Below are positions 33,810-44,854 of a stretch of 64,000 nt of DNA, piece after piece. The position numbers were made by a program, and so were the translations under genes. The notes under the pieces were generated by a model. It saw only the letters and a program-made list of their open reading frames with translations, did no database searches and had not been told where the DNA came from. The stretch comes from Diprion similis. Lineage: Eukaryota > Arthropoda > Insecta > Hymenoptera > Diprionidae. Location of the stretch: contig NC_060111.1 in the NCBI RefSeq assembly GCF_021155765.1, positions 10,849,981 to 10,913,980 on the forward strand, written 5' to 3'. How positions within the stretch are numbered: the first letter of the stretch is position 1; the number at the start of each line of letters is the position of its first letter.

Positions 33810-34901
33810 CTAGTTGTTTGCATAGCTCGCGGGCGCGTTCTCCCCGCGGGCAGTGTTGCCGTTTAAATCTTGATTCGAACTTACATGGTTTTGGTTATCA
33901 CGCGGGGGAGATCTACATTGGTCTGATGTGTGGCCTCTGCGCTTACAGTTATCGCAGTACAGTTTGTCGCTTCTGCTGGGTTGGTTGCACTCATTGTAAA
34001 AGTGGCCCATTCTGCGACATTTGGTACAGTATCTTGTATTTTGCAGGCGATGGCATTCCGTGATCAGGTGACCTCGGTGGTTGCAGAATTGGCAAATAGT
34101 CGGCGAGGTCCTCGTTCGATCTGCGGGAGGTGCGAGGGTGCTTGCACCGAGCGCTTGCTGATGCGCGTAACCAGGTGTGGGCAATGACATTAGAGGGGGG
34201 ATGAGGGAGGGGGTTATGGACACCTGAGGTGGAGGGGTATCGTTTTGGCAGGCAGAGACGGAAATTGGGGGATACATAGGTGTAGGAGGAGTACAATATT
34301 GTGCAAAGCGTTGCATTTGACGGTTATTTAACTCTGTCTCCTCGCTTTCGGCGACGCTGACGGCGATATCAAAGGTAGGGAGTGGTCTGATGGTAGCTAT
34401 TCTCCACTCTAATTCTGGTCTAAGCCCTCTTATGAATGTTCTAGCAGTGTCTTTTCTTAAGTCATTTAGCAAAGCGCTTGCTATGTCTGGCGGGTATTTT
34501 TTTTCGATAGCTTTGCTTATTTCGTTAGATATTACTTTTATTCTGCATGAGTAATCGATGACACGCTCACGCGGTTGTTGGGTAATTCTATCTAATTGAA
34601 TTGATAATTGACGTACGGGGATGTCTGGACGGTATGCTCGGCTGAGGGCCGTTATAAGGTCTTCGACGTCGTTGCAATTAATGCCTACTAAATATTGGGA
34701 AGCGGGGCCGGTAATTTTTGATTGTGCAAATTTAGCAAGGGTCATTTTGTCTGAAGCTCTAATGAGGGTTTCCACGTGGCGCAATTGTTCCACAAATTGG
34801 TCAAAAGGCATGTTGTTGCCATCGAATGCAGGGATCGTCGGTAAGACGTCTTTTATTGACCAAAAAGATGGACCGGTCTCATTAGTTGGTGCCATATCGA
34901 T
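33810..34901 (-). CDS. Gag of the macro-domain gypsy
   Basis: The start is chosen at the Met opening MAPTNETGPSFW (34901); the frame is open upstream to 34994. The capsid-like region (PTIPAFDGNNMPFDQFVEQL, later IRGLRPELEW) is followed by three zinc knuckles in a row: CQFCNHRGHLITEC, CTKCRRMGHFYNEC and CDNCKRRGHTSDQC. Three CCHC boxes are more than the one or two usual for gypsy Gags. The frame is intact. It overlaps the -1 pol frame near its end. Confidence 0.85.
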   Translation of the reverse strand: MDMAPTNETGPSFWSIKDVLPTIPAFDGNNMPFDQFVEQLRHVETLIRASDKMTLAKFAQSKITGPASQYLVGINCNDVEDLITALSRAYRPDIPVRQLSIQLDRITQQPRERVIDYSCRIKVISNEISKAIEKKYPPDIASALLNDLRKDTARTFIRGLRPELEWRIATIRPLPTFDIAVSVAESEETELNNRQMQRFAQYCTPPTPMYPPISVSACQNDTPPPQVSITPSLIPPLMSLPTPGYAHQQALGASTLAPPADRTRTSPTICQFCNHRGHLITECHRLQNTRYCTKCRRMGHFYNECNQPSRSDKLYCDNCKRRGHTSDQCRSPPRDNQNHVSSNQDLNGNTARGENAPASYANN

Positions 34902-35259
34902 TTTCGTAGATGGGCAATGGGTACGGGGATGAAATATCAACTTATTACTAAGGATTACAACAAACTTACAGAGCAAAGATGAACACAAACGCAAGGTACA
35001 GCATGGTTGTAAGCGGCTGAAGGCAGGTGAGACTTGAAGATGTGATGCACGTCGTCCGTCGGCAAGAGGAGGGTGTAGGCGGGGAAGTCCGTTGCGTGTT
35101 GAAGAGTCTCGGTTTGGTGTTCCAGGTATCTGAGTGATGCCAATCTTGGGTCCAAATTCTTGTTCCAGCGTCGCAGGCGTCCAGAAACGGGTGGGGGCTA
35201 ATCACAATTTTGGGTTCCAAAAGGTGATGTGTGGTATAGATCGGCTGTCGTCCGTATAT

Positions 35260-35530
35260 TTAGTTCGTTGCGGGTTCTGAATTTGTCAGGTTCACACTTG
35301 ATTTGCCGGCGAACACTCTTGACGTGGCTATCACTTATTGATATGATATCGGGAGTTTTGCGTATTAACACTCTTCTTGCGTCGTATATTTCCACTCGTT
35401 GCACAGTTCGTTGCGAGTCCTGAATTTGTCAGGTACGCACTTGATTTGCCGGCGAACACTGTCTACGTGGCTATCACTTATTGATATGATATCGGAAGTT
35501 TTGCGTATTAATACTTTTCTTGCGTAGATT
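35260..35530. repeat. Tandem duplication in the 5' leader of the macro-domain gypsy
   Basis: Two copies of about 140 bp share CTGAATTTGTCAGGT, TTGATTTGCCGGCGAACACT and GTGGCTATCACTTATTGATA in order. They lie between the primer-binding site and gag. Confidence 0.75.
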
Positions 35531-35568
35531 TTCCGAAGCACTGAACAAAGGGTAGGTCGACGGCAAAA

Positions 35569-35580
35569 CCGCTGCCACCA
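35569..35580 (-). promoter_or_regulatory. Primer-binding site of the macro-domain gypsy
   Basis: The minus strand reads TGGTGGCAGCGG three bases after the 5' LTR end, beginning with the TGG that pairs with tRNA CCA. I do not name the tRNA. Confidence 0.55.
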
Positions 35581-35583
35581 GAA

Positions 35584-36025
35584 TGTTACGGTACAGGGGG
35601 ACGGCAGTCCATGTACTTACCCGATGGTGTTGGTTCGGGTGATATTTTTGTAGGTTCGTAGTCGTCGCCGTTTTCGTTCAGGGAACGGAAAGGAAAGAAC
35701 AGTAATTACAGAATGATTATAACTTTTATTTTGATTTCGAAATTGAGTGAAGTCGATGAGGAGTAGTTGAGACAATGGTTTTGGGGAACGGGAGTTGAAG
35801 TTGAATGCAAGAAGTAAGAGCGTTGGAATCAGAGTGAGACTTTTGCATGAGAAAATGAGCGAGGATACAGGGTAGAGGGGGATCGAAATAGCAAGGTAAG
35901 GGCGATAGCGAGTGGTGTAAGCCAAGATGGAAATAGGATGACAAGATATGGAGTGTCGGAATGGTAGGTAAAGACAAGCGTCGAGGAAGGTGGGAGAAAC
36001 GTGAGGCGGGACGTCGGACGTAACA
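35584..36025 (-). repeat. 5' LTR of the macro-domain gypsy element
   Basis: Matches 17773-18214 in the same orientation over 442 bp with scattered differences. A primer-binding site follows on the minus strand, so it is the 5' LTR. The whole element spans 17773-36025, about 10.4 kb without its two insertions. The right flank is the palindrome at 36026. Confidence 0.87.
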
Positions 36026-36963
36026 CATCCCTTATTTCCGAAAGAAAAAAAATTTTCAAAAAAAAAACGCCATTTTTTTTAAATCTGAAAAAATTCTCAA
36101 AAAACCGTGATAACATATAAAAATTTTCAAGCTATCACCCGTAGTGAGCAGATTTTTTTAAATGTGTTTTACGAGCTATTAACCTTCACAAAATTCCAAA
36201 AAAATTCTCAAATAGCTCACTTTGAGCAGATATTGAATTATTTCGGTACTCGAAATGAATATAAAATTCATAATTGATACTATAGAATTCATTTTGAGTA
36301 CCGAAATAATTCAGTATCTGCTCAAGGTGAGCTATTCGAGAATTTTTTGGAATTTTGTGAACGTTAACAGCTTGTAAAACACATTTAATAAAATCTGCCC
36401 ACTACGGGTGATAGCTGGAAAATTTTTATATGTTGTTACGGTACAGGAGGACTGCAGTCCATGTACCCACCCGTTGGTGTTGGTTCGGGTGCTATTTTTG
36501 TTGGTTCGTAGTCGTCGCCGTCTTCGTACAGGGAACGGAAGGGAAAGAACAGTAATTAGAGAATGATTATAACTTTTATTTTGATTTGGAAATTGAGTGA
36601 AGTCGATGAGGAGTAGTTGAGGCAATGGTTTTGGGGAACGGGAGTTGAAGCTGAATGTAAGAGGTAAGAGCGTTGGAATACGAGTGAGCTTTTGCATGAG
36701 AAAATGAGCGAGGATCCAGGGTAGAGGGGAATCGAAATAGCAAGGTAAGGGCGATAGCGAGTGGTGTAAGGCAAGATGGAAATAGGATGACAAGATATGG
36801 AGTGTGGGAATGACAGGTGAAGACAAGCGTCGAGGAAGGTGAAAGAGACGTGAGGCGGGACGTCGGACGTAACAATGTTATCACAGTTTTTTGAGAATTT
36901 TTTCAGATTTTAAAAAAATGGCGTTTTTGTTTTGAAACAAATTTTTTTCTGAGATAAGGGATG
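36026..36963. repeat. Long AT-rich palindrome (foldback or MITE)
   Basis: The left arm begins CATCCCTTATTTCCG and the right arm ends GAGATAAGGGATG. The arms match in reverse complement around a centre near 36265 (ATTATTTCGGTACTC..GAGTACCGAAATAAT). The right arm is split by a solo LTR at 36434-36874. The left arm abuts the gypsy LTR directly, so it may be cut there. Confidence 0.8.
36434..36874 (-). mobile_element. Solo LTR of the macro-domain gypsy family
   Basis: A third copy of the 441-442-bp LTR, flanked on both sides by ATGT (36430-36433 and 36875-36878), a 4-bp target duplication. It interrupts the right arm of the palindrome. Frames inside it are shared by all three LTRs and are non-coding. 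Confidence 0.88.
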
Positions 36964-37740
36964 TTTGAAAAAATCTAAAAAAAATATGAGGGTGTCTTTT
37001 AGGCTCAATGCGATCATATAAAAAAAAATTAAAAAAATTCGAGAGGGTGAGGGTCACGGGCTTACACACTTGGGATGGAATACCTCATATTTACTTTGAC
37101 TAATGTAAGTAACGTACAGATGTACCTTAAACTGTAAAGAAATCATGTCCACATGTTAAATAATGTTGCACTCGCGATTAATATGCACGAATTTCATAAG
37201 AATGTAAATGACGTCATTTGATATCCGAAGATTCCGAAAGTGATCATACACAATTCTCCCATCCAGTGTCGGGCATGCCAACTAATTCTATCGTATGATA
37301 ATTTCGTAACTTCTCTTCAGTTAAATGATTCAGTAATGATTCAGTATTGATTGATATGATATGATTGCAATCAGCAATCATACGTGTAGTACTGTGGCTT
37401 GCTGCACCATCATAAATTAATGTGATTCAAGATTTGAATCATAAGAAATTACTATGCTTGAATAATACAGCTAACTAAACCGGACATATGCTCGCGATAT
37501 AAACATTTTTATTTCACACATATATATATATATAAGAACACACCAGTTGATAATCTAACGAATGTGTTTGTATGAATGTTGACGAGTAACTAATCACCTA
37601 CTATTGTTTGTGACTCTGGTCACTCTGCAAAGTCTAACACGATTACAATCCAAATGTGATAACATCGTATTATAGAAGGAACGCTTATGAAGTACTATAT
37701 TCAAATATGTATTTCGAATATTAATTAGTTGACTCGAATT
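36964..37740. other. Intergenic, nothing recognised
   Basis: AT-rich; a short TA microsatellite lies near 37520. No gene recognised. Confidence 0.4.
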
Positions 37741-38310
37741 ACATTTTTCTAGCAAACCAACTTCGCAACTTTCGATATGAATTCTTCATATCTTCTTTGG
37801 AAGGCCGCGTCCGTCCAACAGGCTTGAGTAGTGATACCGAGTTACACTCTCAGTCATACACTTACTTGTCTCTAACATCTTACAGAAACATTCAAATTGT
37901 GCCTCTGCGACGAAATTCACATTTCTATATACAATACGGCACACGAAAACAAAACATTTCGAATACAGGTTGATGAGAGAAATTAATGACACTGGTGTCA
38001 GGGCGGCTAGGTGGTCTAGTGGAGTAAGTCTCCGGCAAAGTATCTCTAGATACCAGGTTCAATTCTTGGCTCCGTCGTTAATTTTTCGACTCAACTAATT
38101 AATATTCGAAATACATTTTTCTAGCAAACCAACTTCGCAACTTTCGATATGAATTCTTCATATCTTCTTTGGAGGGCCGCGTCCGTCCAACAGGCTTGAG
38201 TAGTGATACCGAGTTACACTCTCAGTCATACACTTACTTGTCTCTAACATCTTACAGACACATTCAAATTGTGCCTCTGCGACGAAATTGACATTTCTAT
38301 ATATTCAAAT
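37741..38310. repeat. Direct repeats of about 200 bp, 372 bp apart
   Basis: The block beginning ACATTTTTCTAGCAAACC at 37741 recurs at 38113 with few differences (for example GGAAGGCCGCG versus GGAGGGCCGCG). A tRNA-like sequence lies between the two. The arrangement suggests a tandem duplication, or a composite short element with a tRNA-related part. Confidence 0.8.
38004..38076 (+). other. tRNA-like sequence (pseudogene or SINE head)
   Basis: It contains a match to the internal A box (TGGTCTAGTGG) and the B box (GGTTCAATTCT) of RNA polymerase III genes at tRNA-like spacing, plus a pairing T stem (CCAGG/CTTGG). The acceptor stem pairs badly, so a functional tRNA is unlikely. A tRNA-derived SINE head or a tRNA pseudogene fits better. 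Confidence 0.5.
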
Positions 38311-38860
38311 AAACATATCCCTGTACAACGTGAACATGCACGAAGATTTCCCCCAAATTAATTTTTTGAACTCAGCTAGACGGCGTTCAGAGACGCAAAT
38401 GTATGCAGTTTTCGCAAACACATGCATCCGTGTACATCATTAATGTGAATGTAGTTATTTCACAAACGTGTAGTGACTTCCTATGACACCGTCCGACACT
38501 GGATTGGTGATATGAAACATATTAACATAATAAACATAAAATGTAAACACTCCTGTAAGAAAATATAAGATTAATGATTTACCCTCATTATGCGTTTGGA
38601 CACAATGTGTGTGTTCGGTCTTCGTTCAATGTATTTGACACATTCCTCTATATAGTGCCAACCAGTAGCTACATGGCTATACAAAATTATGCAAATTTTG
38701 TCATCCTGTTACGCATAAAGAGGTGTAGATCGAAGTGTAGATTGTAAAGCGATGTGATACATGTGGTAAAGTGTTGTCGATAAGCAAATTGACCTGTATT
38801 GGATAGTTAGTTCCTTTTTTGTTACTCCGGCTTTCACCGAACAATTTCGTGAATTAAAGC
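38311..38860. other. Intergenic, nothing recognised
   Basis: AT-rich, no supportable feature. Confidence 0.4.
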
Positions 38861-40867
38861 TGTAACGGGCTTTTTACTTCACCCGGGGGAAAGCGGGGTC
38901 GGCACAGAGGCTCGTTTACAAAAATGGCGTTGACCAACACGGCAGTAGAAAGATGGAAAAGTGATAATTGACGGCACTGCAGAACAGGTGTTGGGTGCCA
39001 GGCTCGAGAGAGCCGTAAGAGACTATACTCTTACCAGATTCAAAATTTACCGTCCTATAGCACTCGTTCGCCGACTCGAACGGCGAACCAAACTCACACA
39101 GATAAATTCGCAAGCAAAACTATAGCAGGGGCAAGCACGCAAAACAACCGACTAGCTAGCGGTGAGGGGAACGTGGGCGCGAAGGTGAAATAGTATAGAT
39201 GATAATCGAATGATTATAGATGTAATTACCAGCGTTTATTAACAATCAGCGCCGTTACGGCAAGGCAGAAGGCATAGACAATAAAATATATACACGGCAA
39301 GCGGTCTTATCGGTGGCGGTACGCTTCGATACAATTCAAAAACAAATAAAAATAAAATATAACACAGCAACAAAATTAAACAATTCAATATAACACGGCA
39401 AAAATCAAGCAGTATAAGCTAGAAGCGACGAGCGGCAAGCGACCAAGATAGGCAAATAATCAATGAAGCACAATCGTTAACAATTCAATAACTAATGCAA
39501 TAGCAGAATCGTTGTTAGGCAAATTCGTTAACAATTTCAAAACTCAGAACAAGGCATAACAATTCCAGAAACAAATTCGCTAACAATCGAACAGTTTCAC
39601 AAATACAAGATAATCCTTCGTCGCTTTTCTATAATATAACGGCACGGTCGCCTGTCGCTGCTTGATGGTGGTAGTTACGCTCGGCAACAACGGCACGGGC
39701 GCACAAACTCACTCACAGATTCTCTCTCTCTCTCTCTCACACTCACGTACTTGGTACGCGGCCGGGAAGCGGCACGGTACGCGATCTATTACAAGTTATA
39801 TGTTACGATAAAACAGCAGAAAATTACCGAATGAACAACCAGAGCATTTAATATTCGTTATAAAATAAGAATAGCGAATAAAATCAACAATAGAATCAAA
39901 TAGCAAAGCTTAGCTACCACGAGGCTCGCGGGTTTTCATACAAAATGGCCGACCAAAGCCGGCTGGCAAGCTGTTACTGAGGGAAAAATGCCCTGAGGTC
40001 GTTGAGAATCTATAGCCAGCGAGATTCGGGGTAACGGCAGCCTACCTTTTTACGGCACACGCGGCGTCTTTCCTTGAGAACAGCAGCTACTTGGTCTTAC
40101 AGGAAGTCTACCGTCGGCACAGATACAAAATACGCACTAAGGCAAAATGACAATACTAGTGATAAGCACAAGAAAAACTCAGAGCGAAGCAAATAGCAAT
40201 TGACTGGTTCACAGCGCAAGGGAGAGTGAGGTGGCCGCCGGCCCTCGACGATCGCAATCCCGCGGTGGCGTTACGGGGGGGGAGGGGGGGGTGGATGATA
40301 CGTAGATTTTGGTGATAGACCGGTGGGAGCCTAGGCAGCCGGTCTGTTCGCCGCGCTGTGCTGCGGGTTGCGAGGGTGGTCTGGCGAAGGTGGAAAGGTC
40401 CTTTCGGCATCGGCGAGCCCAGGGGGAGACTGAGTCCGGTTGTTTGTGGGTGCCAGGTAGCAAGGCCGGGCTTATCAGAGACTCAGGTGGAGGCAACTCG
40501 ACCCCTGGACGGCAGCAGCGGTATGTCCTGGGCGGCATCGAGGTTCGCGCAAGAAACAGCACGACTACTGGGTCCGGGGCTTCGAACTCCACGCCGGTCG
40601 TCCTGTGGTCCCTCCGGTTTCCCGCGACGGCAGCGCAGGGTGGTTGTTGGACGGCGTCGGCAGTGGCGGCGGCAGTGGCGGTCACCTCAGAGAATTTGGC
40701 GGGGGAGTAACAAAAGCATTAGCAATAATACATAAATCTTGAAGCTAACTCTGGTTGTTCATTGGCGGCACGACAGGACTCTCCCCTGCTCTTTAAGAGC
40801 GCTTGACGCGGCCGTCTGGGAGTTGAGGTGCGGGTCGGTGACGGGCTAGTAGACCCACCACGTCACA
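38861..40867. repeat. Possible 2-kb LTR-like segment, unclassified
   Basis: Starts TGTAACGGGC and could end CCACCACGTCACA, giving imperfect TGTAACG..CGTCACA ends. The interior is GC-skewed at the right (40200-40735), with a CT microsatellite at about 39720-39740. I find no target duplication. The long frames at 40156-40735 are composition effects without motifs. Class uncertain. Confidence 0.3.
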
Positions 40868-41104
40868 ACATATATATGCATCGTGATAATTGAAAATGTA
40901 AGTATTTTTGCTTTGGTTTTATGTGATGATTAATCTATCACAAGAATATCAGAAATTAATGATCATCAGATGGAATCATTGGTGCAGCGTATTTTACAAT
41001 TTTTGTCGTTCGCCTTAGGTAGTTGCGGTTTTTTCTGTTGATGCCTTAATGTATAGCTGACAGCGATTTCACACATATATGTTGTGACGTGGTATTTTAT
41101 ACCC
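40855..41104. repeat. Inverted repeat pair around a 210-bp AT-rich core
   Basis: ACCACGTCACAACATATATA near 40855 is repeated inverted as ACATATATGTTGTGACGTGG near 41082. It may be a small foldback element, or the facing ends of two LTR-like elements. Confidence 0.55.
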
Positions 41105-41602
41105 CGTCACATGGTTTGAATATCGCTCTCCTTATTTTCAGAATGTCGTAAAAAGTAACGAAAACACGTCTGGGGCCAATACTCCAAAAAGAACAACTAA
41201 TTAATTTCTAAGTTAGACTTAATTATTAAGCTAATTCCTGTCTTTTTTTTATCTTTGTATCGCACTACGAGAACTATCTTCAACGACACCGCTTCGAGGG
41301 AACTGAATATCGCGAAGCCGAGATCACGTACCGGGTCAACAGCCAACTATCGTCAATTGCAACAGATCGGATACCGCCAAGTCAACTTCAGATGGATGCC
41401 TACCTAGGTTGCGTACATGGTCGTGCGTGAAGCACAACGAAGACCTCCGATCGTTTAGACTTATCGGCCAGGAGCCGAACCATCGCTACAACGCCACTGC
41501 CGCATGGATGCATCGTAGACGGCGTACAGGGCTATGCGTCAAAAACACAATCAAGCCTCCCGTCGCGGTACTTATCAGCCTGGAGCTGAACCAGCATAAT
41601 AT

Positions 41603-41886
41603 TGTTACACTTTTTAGTGTAACGAATAAAACGAGGGTAAGAAGCTTAGTTAGGTGAGCAATTAAAAGGCGCTAAATGAGAAATATGCTTTGAGAAAAAT
41701 GTATTTGGGATAAAGAACGTGTTATCAGCTCAAAGTCTGAAACAGATCTGTTTTTACAATAATAGCGGTTGACGCAGCAACCTTATTCATTTGATGACAT
41801 AAGAAGACTTAGTTTTCTTGCGTCACATGCCGACTACTAGATCATTAGAAAAGGGGGTAAAACGGGTGATTTTATCCTTTGTAACA
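41603..41886 (-). repeat. 3' LTR of the Gag-only element
   Basis: 284 bp, plus-strand ends TGTTACAC..CTTTGTAACA, identical by eye to 44855-45138. On the minus strand a purine tract (CAGGGGGGAG) precedes it. The 4-bp flank ATAT (41599-41602) recurs at 45139-45142. Confidence 0.92.
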
Positions 41887-42830
41887 CTACTCCCCCCTGA
41901 GGAAAAGAGTCGTCCCGACTCGAACAAATTAAAACAATAACGATCTTGATCTAGCATACGACGCTCGAAGGTGAGTCGGAGCTGTGGCTCTAAAAATTCA
42001 AAGACTCCCTTTCTGCTATCTGGCATTTGCCCACAGTCTCAAGGTAAACCACAGAAAACCTTGAGCAGATAGTCGAGCATTGAACTGAATTTTCAAACTT
42101 TTATGTGCCGTGTTTTCACAAAAGTCAGTGTAAAAAGTGTGTAGTGTATAGCTTCGTGTAAAATCCAAAGGAGCGGCCAGTTTCCAAATTCCGGAAATCA
42201 GGAAAATCCAAATTTGGTCAAAATGATCCGGGAAAAGGACCACGGAAACAGGAGAGGTTCCAACAGAAGTCCAAATCGACAGTGGCCTTAGGAGGTTTTT
42301 AGGGCTTCTTCTCAACCTTCGGGAACGAGGGAGAGGAAAGGAGGCGAGCCGGTCCCGAATTCTTTCGGAAACTGCACACCCTAGATTGGGAGGACAAACG
42401 TGAGTGAAGGCAGACCAATCCGAATTCGCTAAGCGAATTTGAGAAAAGCACGGATCGTATAAATTTTATTATTTTTAAAAGAAAAAATAAACGATCTTAT
42501 CTGGATTATCGTTGAGTGTTTCTTTAAAATCGGGGCCTTCAGTCATCCTCAAATACCAGGAGAAGGTAAAGGAAAATCAGGTTACGTCATAAAACAACCT
42601 GAAAAAGTGCTGACAAAAACTGACACATGGGTTAGAAAAATGTGAAAATCAAATAATCGCTTATCGACCATGAAAAATAACAATCGTGGCTCTATTCAGA
42701 TTATAAAGTAATCAGAGCTGGTCCGACACAAAACTCGATTTCAAGAAGAATCTTCTAGAAAGAAACAAAAACTGACAAGAAAAACAAACAAAATTGTCTT
42801 CTGAGTTTTAAGTTTTTTTCTAAGTAATAG
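41887..42830 (-). other. Non-coding 3' part of the Gag-only element
   Basis: No pol motif in any frame; AT-rich. It may be untranslated sequence carried with the captured kinase fragment, but I cannot show that. Confidence 0.45.
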
Positions 42831-43226
42831 CTAAATTCGAGTTTTGATAGTTATGCAAAAATCTGAGTAAATTCGGTTAGCTTTAGTTCCGGCATTAATA
42901 ACCAAAACGGGGGCGGGTGAAGAAGAAAATGTGCCTCTAATCAACCAATCTTCATGAACTTCATGAATAGTTCTAAGCAATTGCAGAGGAATCTCTGTTT
43001 CTTCCTTGCGTGCACGAGAATTAATCCGAACAAAAGAGGTTTCTGGGGAAACTCGCAAATAAACAACGAGATCTACTCTGAGTTTGAACGCTTGAACGAG
43101 AGGAGCAGAATTCTCTCTGAGTAAATGAGACTCAAAGTCTCGAAAATTTCCTAATCTGCGACGAGCTTCAATAAAATAATCGCCGCTGGAAAATTGATGT
43201 TTCCATAATTTTGACAGGTAAAGAGG
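42831..43226 (-). pseudogene. Captured deoxynucleoside kinase C-terminal fragment
   Basis: An open frame of about 131 codons runs from just after a TAA (43227-43229) to a TAG (42831-42833), directly downstream of gag inside the retroelement. The stretch KLRVDLVVYLRVSPETS, then RINSRARKEETEIPLQ, then LRTIHEVHEDWLIRG and APVLVINA follows the C-terminal half of insect dNK / mitochondrial TK2. It includes the Arg-rich lid segment (R..RAR.EE) and the HE.HEDWLI helix. The N-terminal P-loop half is absent, so no nucleoside-phosphorylating activity is expected from this piece alone. The first Met is internal (43058). The upstream 40 codons (HQFSSGDYFIEARRRL) may come from the same host gene or from the element. 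Confidence 0.75.
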
Positions 43227-43269
43227 TTAATCCTAAGAGGTTAATTTGTTAGAGAGTTTTTTTGCTGAG

Positions 43270-44790
43270 TTAGAAGTTGGAAGAGGTACCTGCCTGTGGA
43301 GGATTATCTTCCCTGATCACTTCTCTATTTCGCCAATTATAAGCGTTTGAATCCGAGCTTTGCGTCTGAGACTCTGCTTTGCGTTTTAACGCGAAGCAGT
43401 GATTGGCGTCATGGCCTTTTTGGTTACAAAACAAGCAAGTGAGGGTAGTAAACCTATTGTCTACTCTCTCATTGACGTACTGAGGTCTTCTAATGTGGTT
43501 CTGAGAAGAACCGCGACTATTCTTATCTTTAATATTTCTATTATTATTGTAATTTTTATTATTTTTCGGGTTATGAGACTCGGTCTCTTCCGAGCGACCA
43601 CCTCTCTTTTCTATAGAGGTGTTATTATCCACCTGTACTTGGCGGAGTTTGCTCGCTCCAAAATATTGTTTTCGCATGGCCTCCACCTCGAGAGCTTTGG
43701 CCATTGCCTCTCGTAAGGAAGTTAAACCCGACGTTCCAACGGCCATTTTAACTTCCGGGTCGTTAATAGCGTTTAAAAAAGCTTGTGTCGCTAAAATATT
43801 ACGTGACGGTTCGTGGTCTGGCAAAGCTATTCGCGACAGTCGCTCTATGTCTTGTCCGAGAGAGGCAAGGTCTTCGTCTCGTCCTTGTCTCCTAGTTTGT
43901 AATTGAGCAGTATATAATTTTGTCAAATGATCATTACCGTATCTTAATTTCAACGCGGAGCTGAGCTTTTCGAAGTCAGAAATTTCTTCTTCTGACAAAG
44001 CTGTCAATACGTTCAAAGCTGGCGTTCTAAGACAAGAGGCAAGGCTATGAGCTTTCATGGCGGAGTCCCATTGATTATGTCTAGCAATTGTATTAAATTG
44101 TCTTTCATATTCTGCCCACGGAATTTTTCCGTCAAAAATAGGCGGTTTTAACGCACAGATAGGTTTTTCACATGTTTGAGAGGGGACTCGGAATACTCTC
44201 TGATTATCTATTTGATTTGATTGTGGGACATGAGGTTGAGCATTTGATGGTGGCTCGGGAAAGTAGGTCTCGGTTATTATTCTAGGTCTCGAAATCGGAG
44301 AACAGTCAAGTTCTCTAATAATAGGGACAGACCTTGAATCCTGGGGAGCCTGATCCGAAAAGATCTGACGAGGAGAAGGATGAGGCGTGGGGACAGGAGA
44401 ATTTTGAGGTGTGGCTGCAGACTGGTGTAACGACTGGAAGGTGGACATCGTTGTAGTAAATAGATCATGGAACCGTTCTTCTGAACGTGTCTGAGCCTCT
44501 TGTTGTCCCCGTAGAAGATCCATCAGATGTTGCTGATGACATTCAGCTGCTTCACGTTGTCGTTCAGCAGCTTCTCGTTGTCTCTCAGCTGCTTCCTGTT
44601 GAGCCTGAAGGACCTTCAGAAGGTCTAAAGCGGTGACGGTGGACGTCGAAGGTGTTGTAACAGGGGTCACCGTCGGTGCAGCTTCTGGAGCCGCAAAAGT
44701 TGGCTCGGGAACTTGTAGGTCTCCTCTCAGTGAGGGGCTATCTCCACAACTTTCCCGGCGGCGTGAGCGGGTCGAACGACTGACACTCAT
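43270..44790 (-). CDS. Gag of the non-autonomous LTR element
   Basis: About 506 codons. The start is taken at the Met opening MSVSRSTRSRRRE; a Met two codons upstream is also possible. After a Pro/Thr-rich lead comes a heptad-like coiled coil with three near-exact repeats (AAERQREAAERQREAAE). A retrotransposon Gag capsid domain follows (PPIFDGKIPWAEYERQF to LEVEAMRKQY), then a basic Asn-rich linker and one CCHC knuckle, CLFCNQKGHDANHC. The frame is intact. No protease, RT or integrase lies anywhere between the LTRs, so the element must use enzymes of a relative in trans (a TR-GAG type). Confidence 0.87.
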   Translation of the reverse strand: MSVSRSTRSRRRESCGDSPSLRGDLQVPEPTFAAPEAAPTVTPVTTPSTSTVTALDLLKVLQAQQEAAERQREAAERQREAAECHQQHLMDLLRGQQEAQTRSEERFHDLFTTTMSTFQSLHQSAATPQNSPVPTPHPSPRQIFSDQAPQDSRSVPIIRELDCSPISRPRIITETYFPEPPSNAQPHVPQSNQIDNQRVFRVPSQTCEKPICALKPPIFDGKIPWAEYERQFNTIARHNQWDSAMKAHSLASCLRTPALNVLTALSEEEISDFEKLSSALKLRYGNDHLTKLYTAQLQTRRQGRDEDLASLGQDIERLSRIALPDHEPSRNILATQAFLNAINDPEVKMAVGTSGLTSLREAMAKALEVEAMRKQYFGASKLRQVQVDNNTSIEKRGGRSEETESHNPKNNKNYNNNRNIKDKNSRGSSQNHIRRPQYVNERVDNRFTTLTCLFCNQKGHDANHCFALKRKAESQTQSSDSNAYNWRNREVIREDNPPQAGTSSNF

Positions 44791-44854
44791 CTTCAAATTC
44801 GCGCACTGAATTGACTCACGAAAGAAAAGCTTTAAATCCCGATTCTGACACCAG

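Noticed and set aside
38004..38076. Functional tRNA gene
   Set aside because: A and B boxes are good, but the acceptor stem does not pair and no convincing anticodon stem forms.
40156..40735. GC-rich overlapping frames on both strands
   Set aside because: Composition-driven; no domain, and three frames are open at once.
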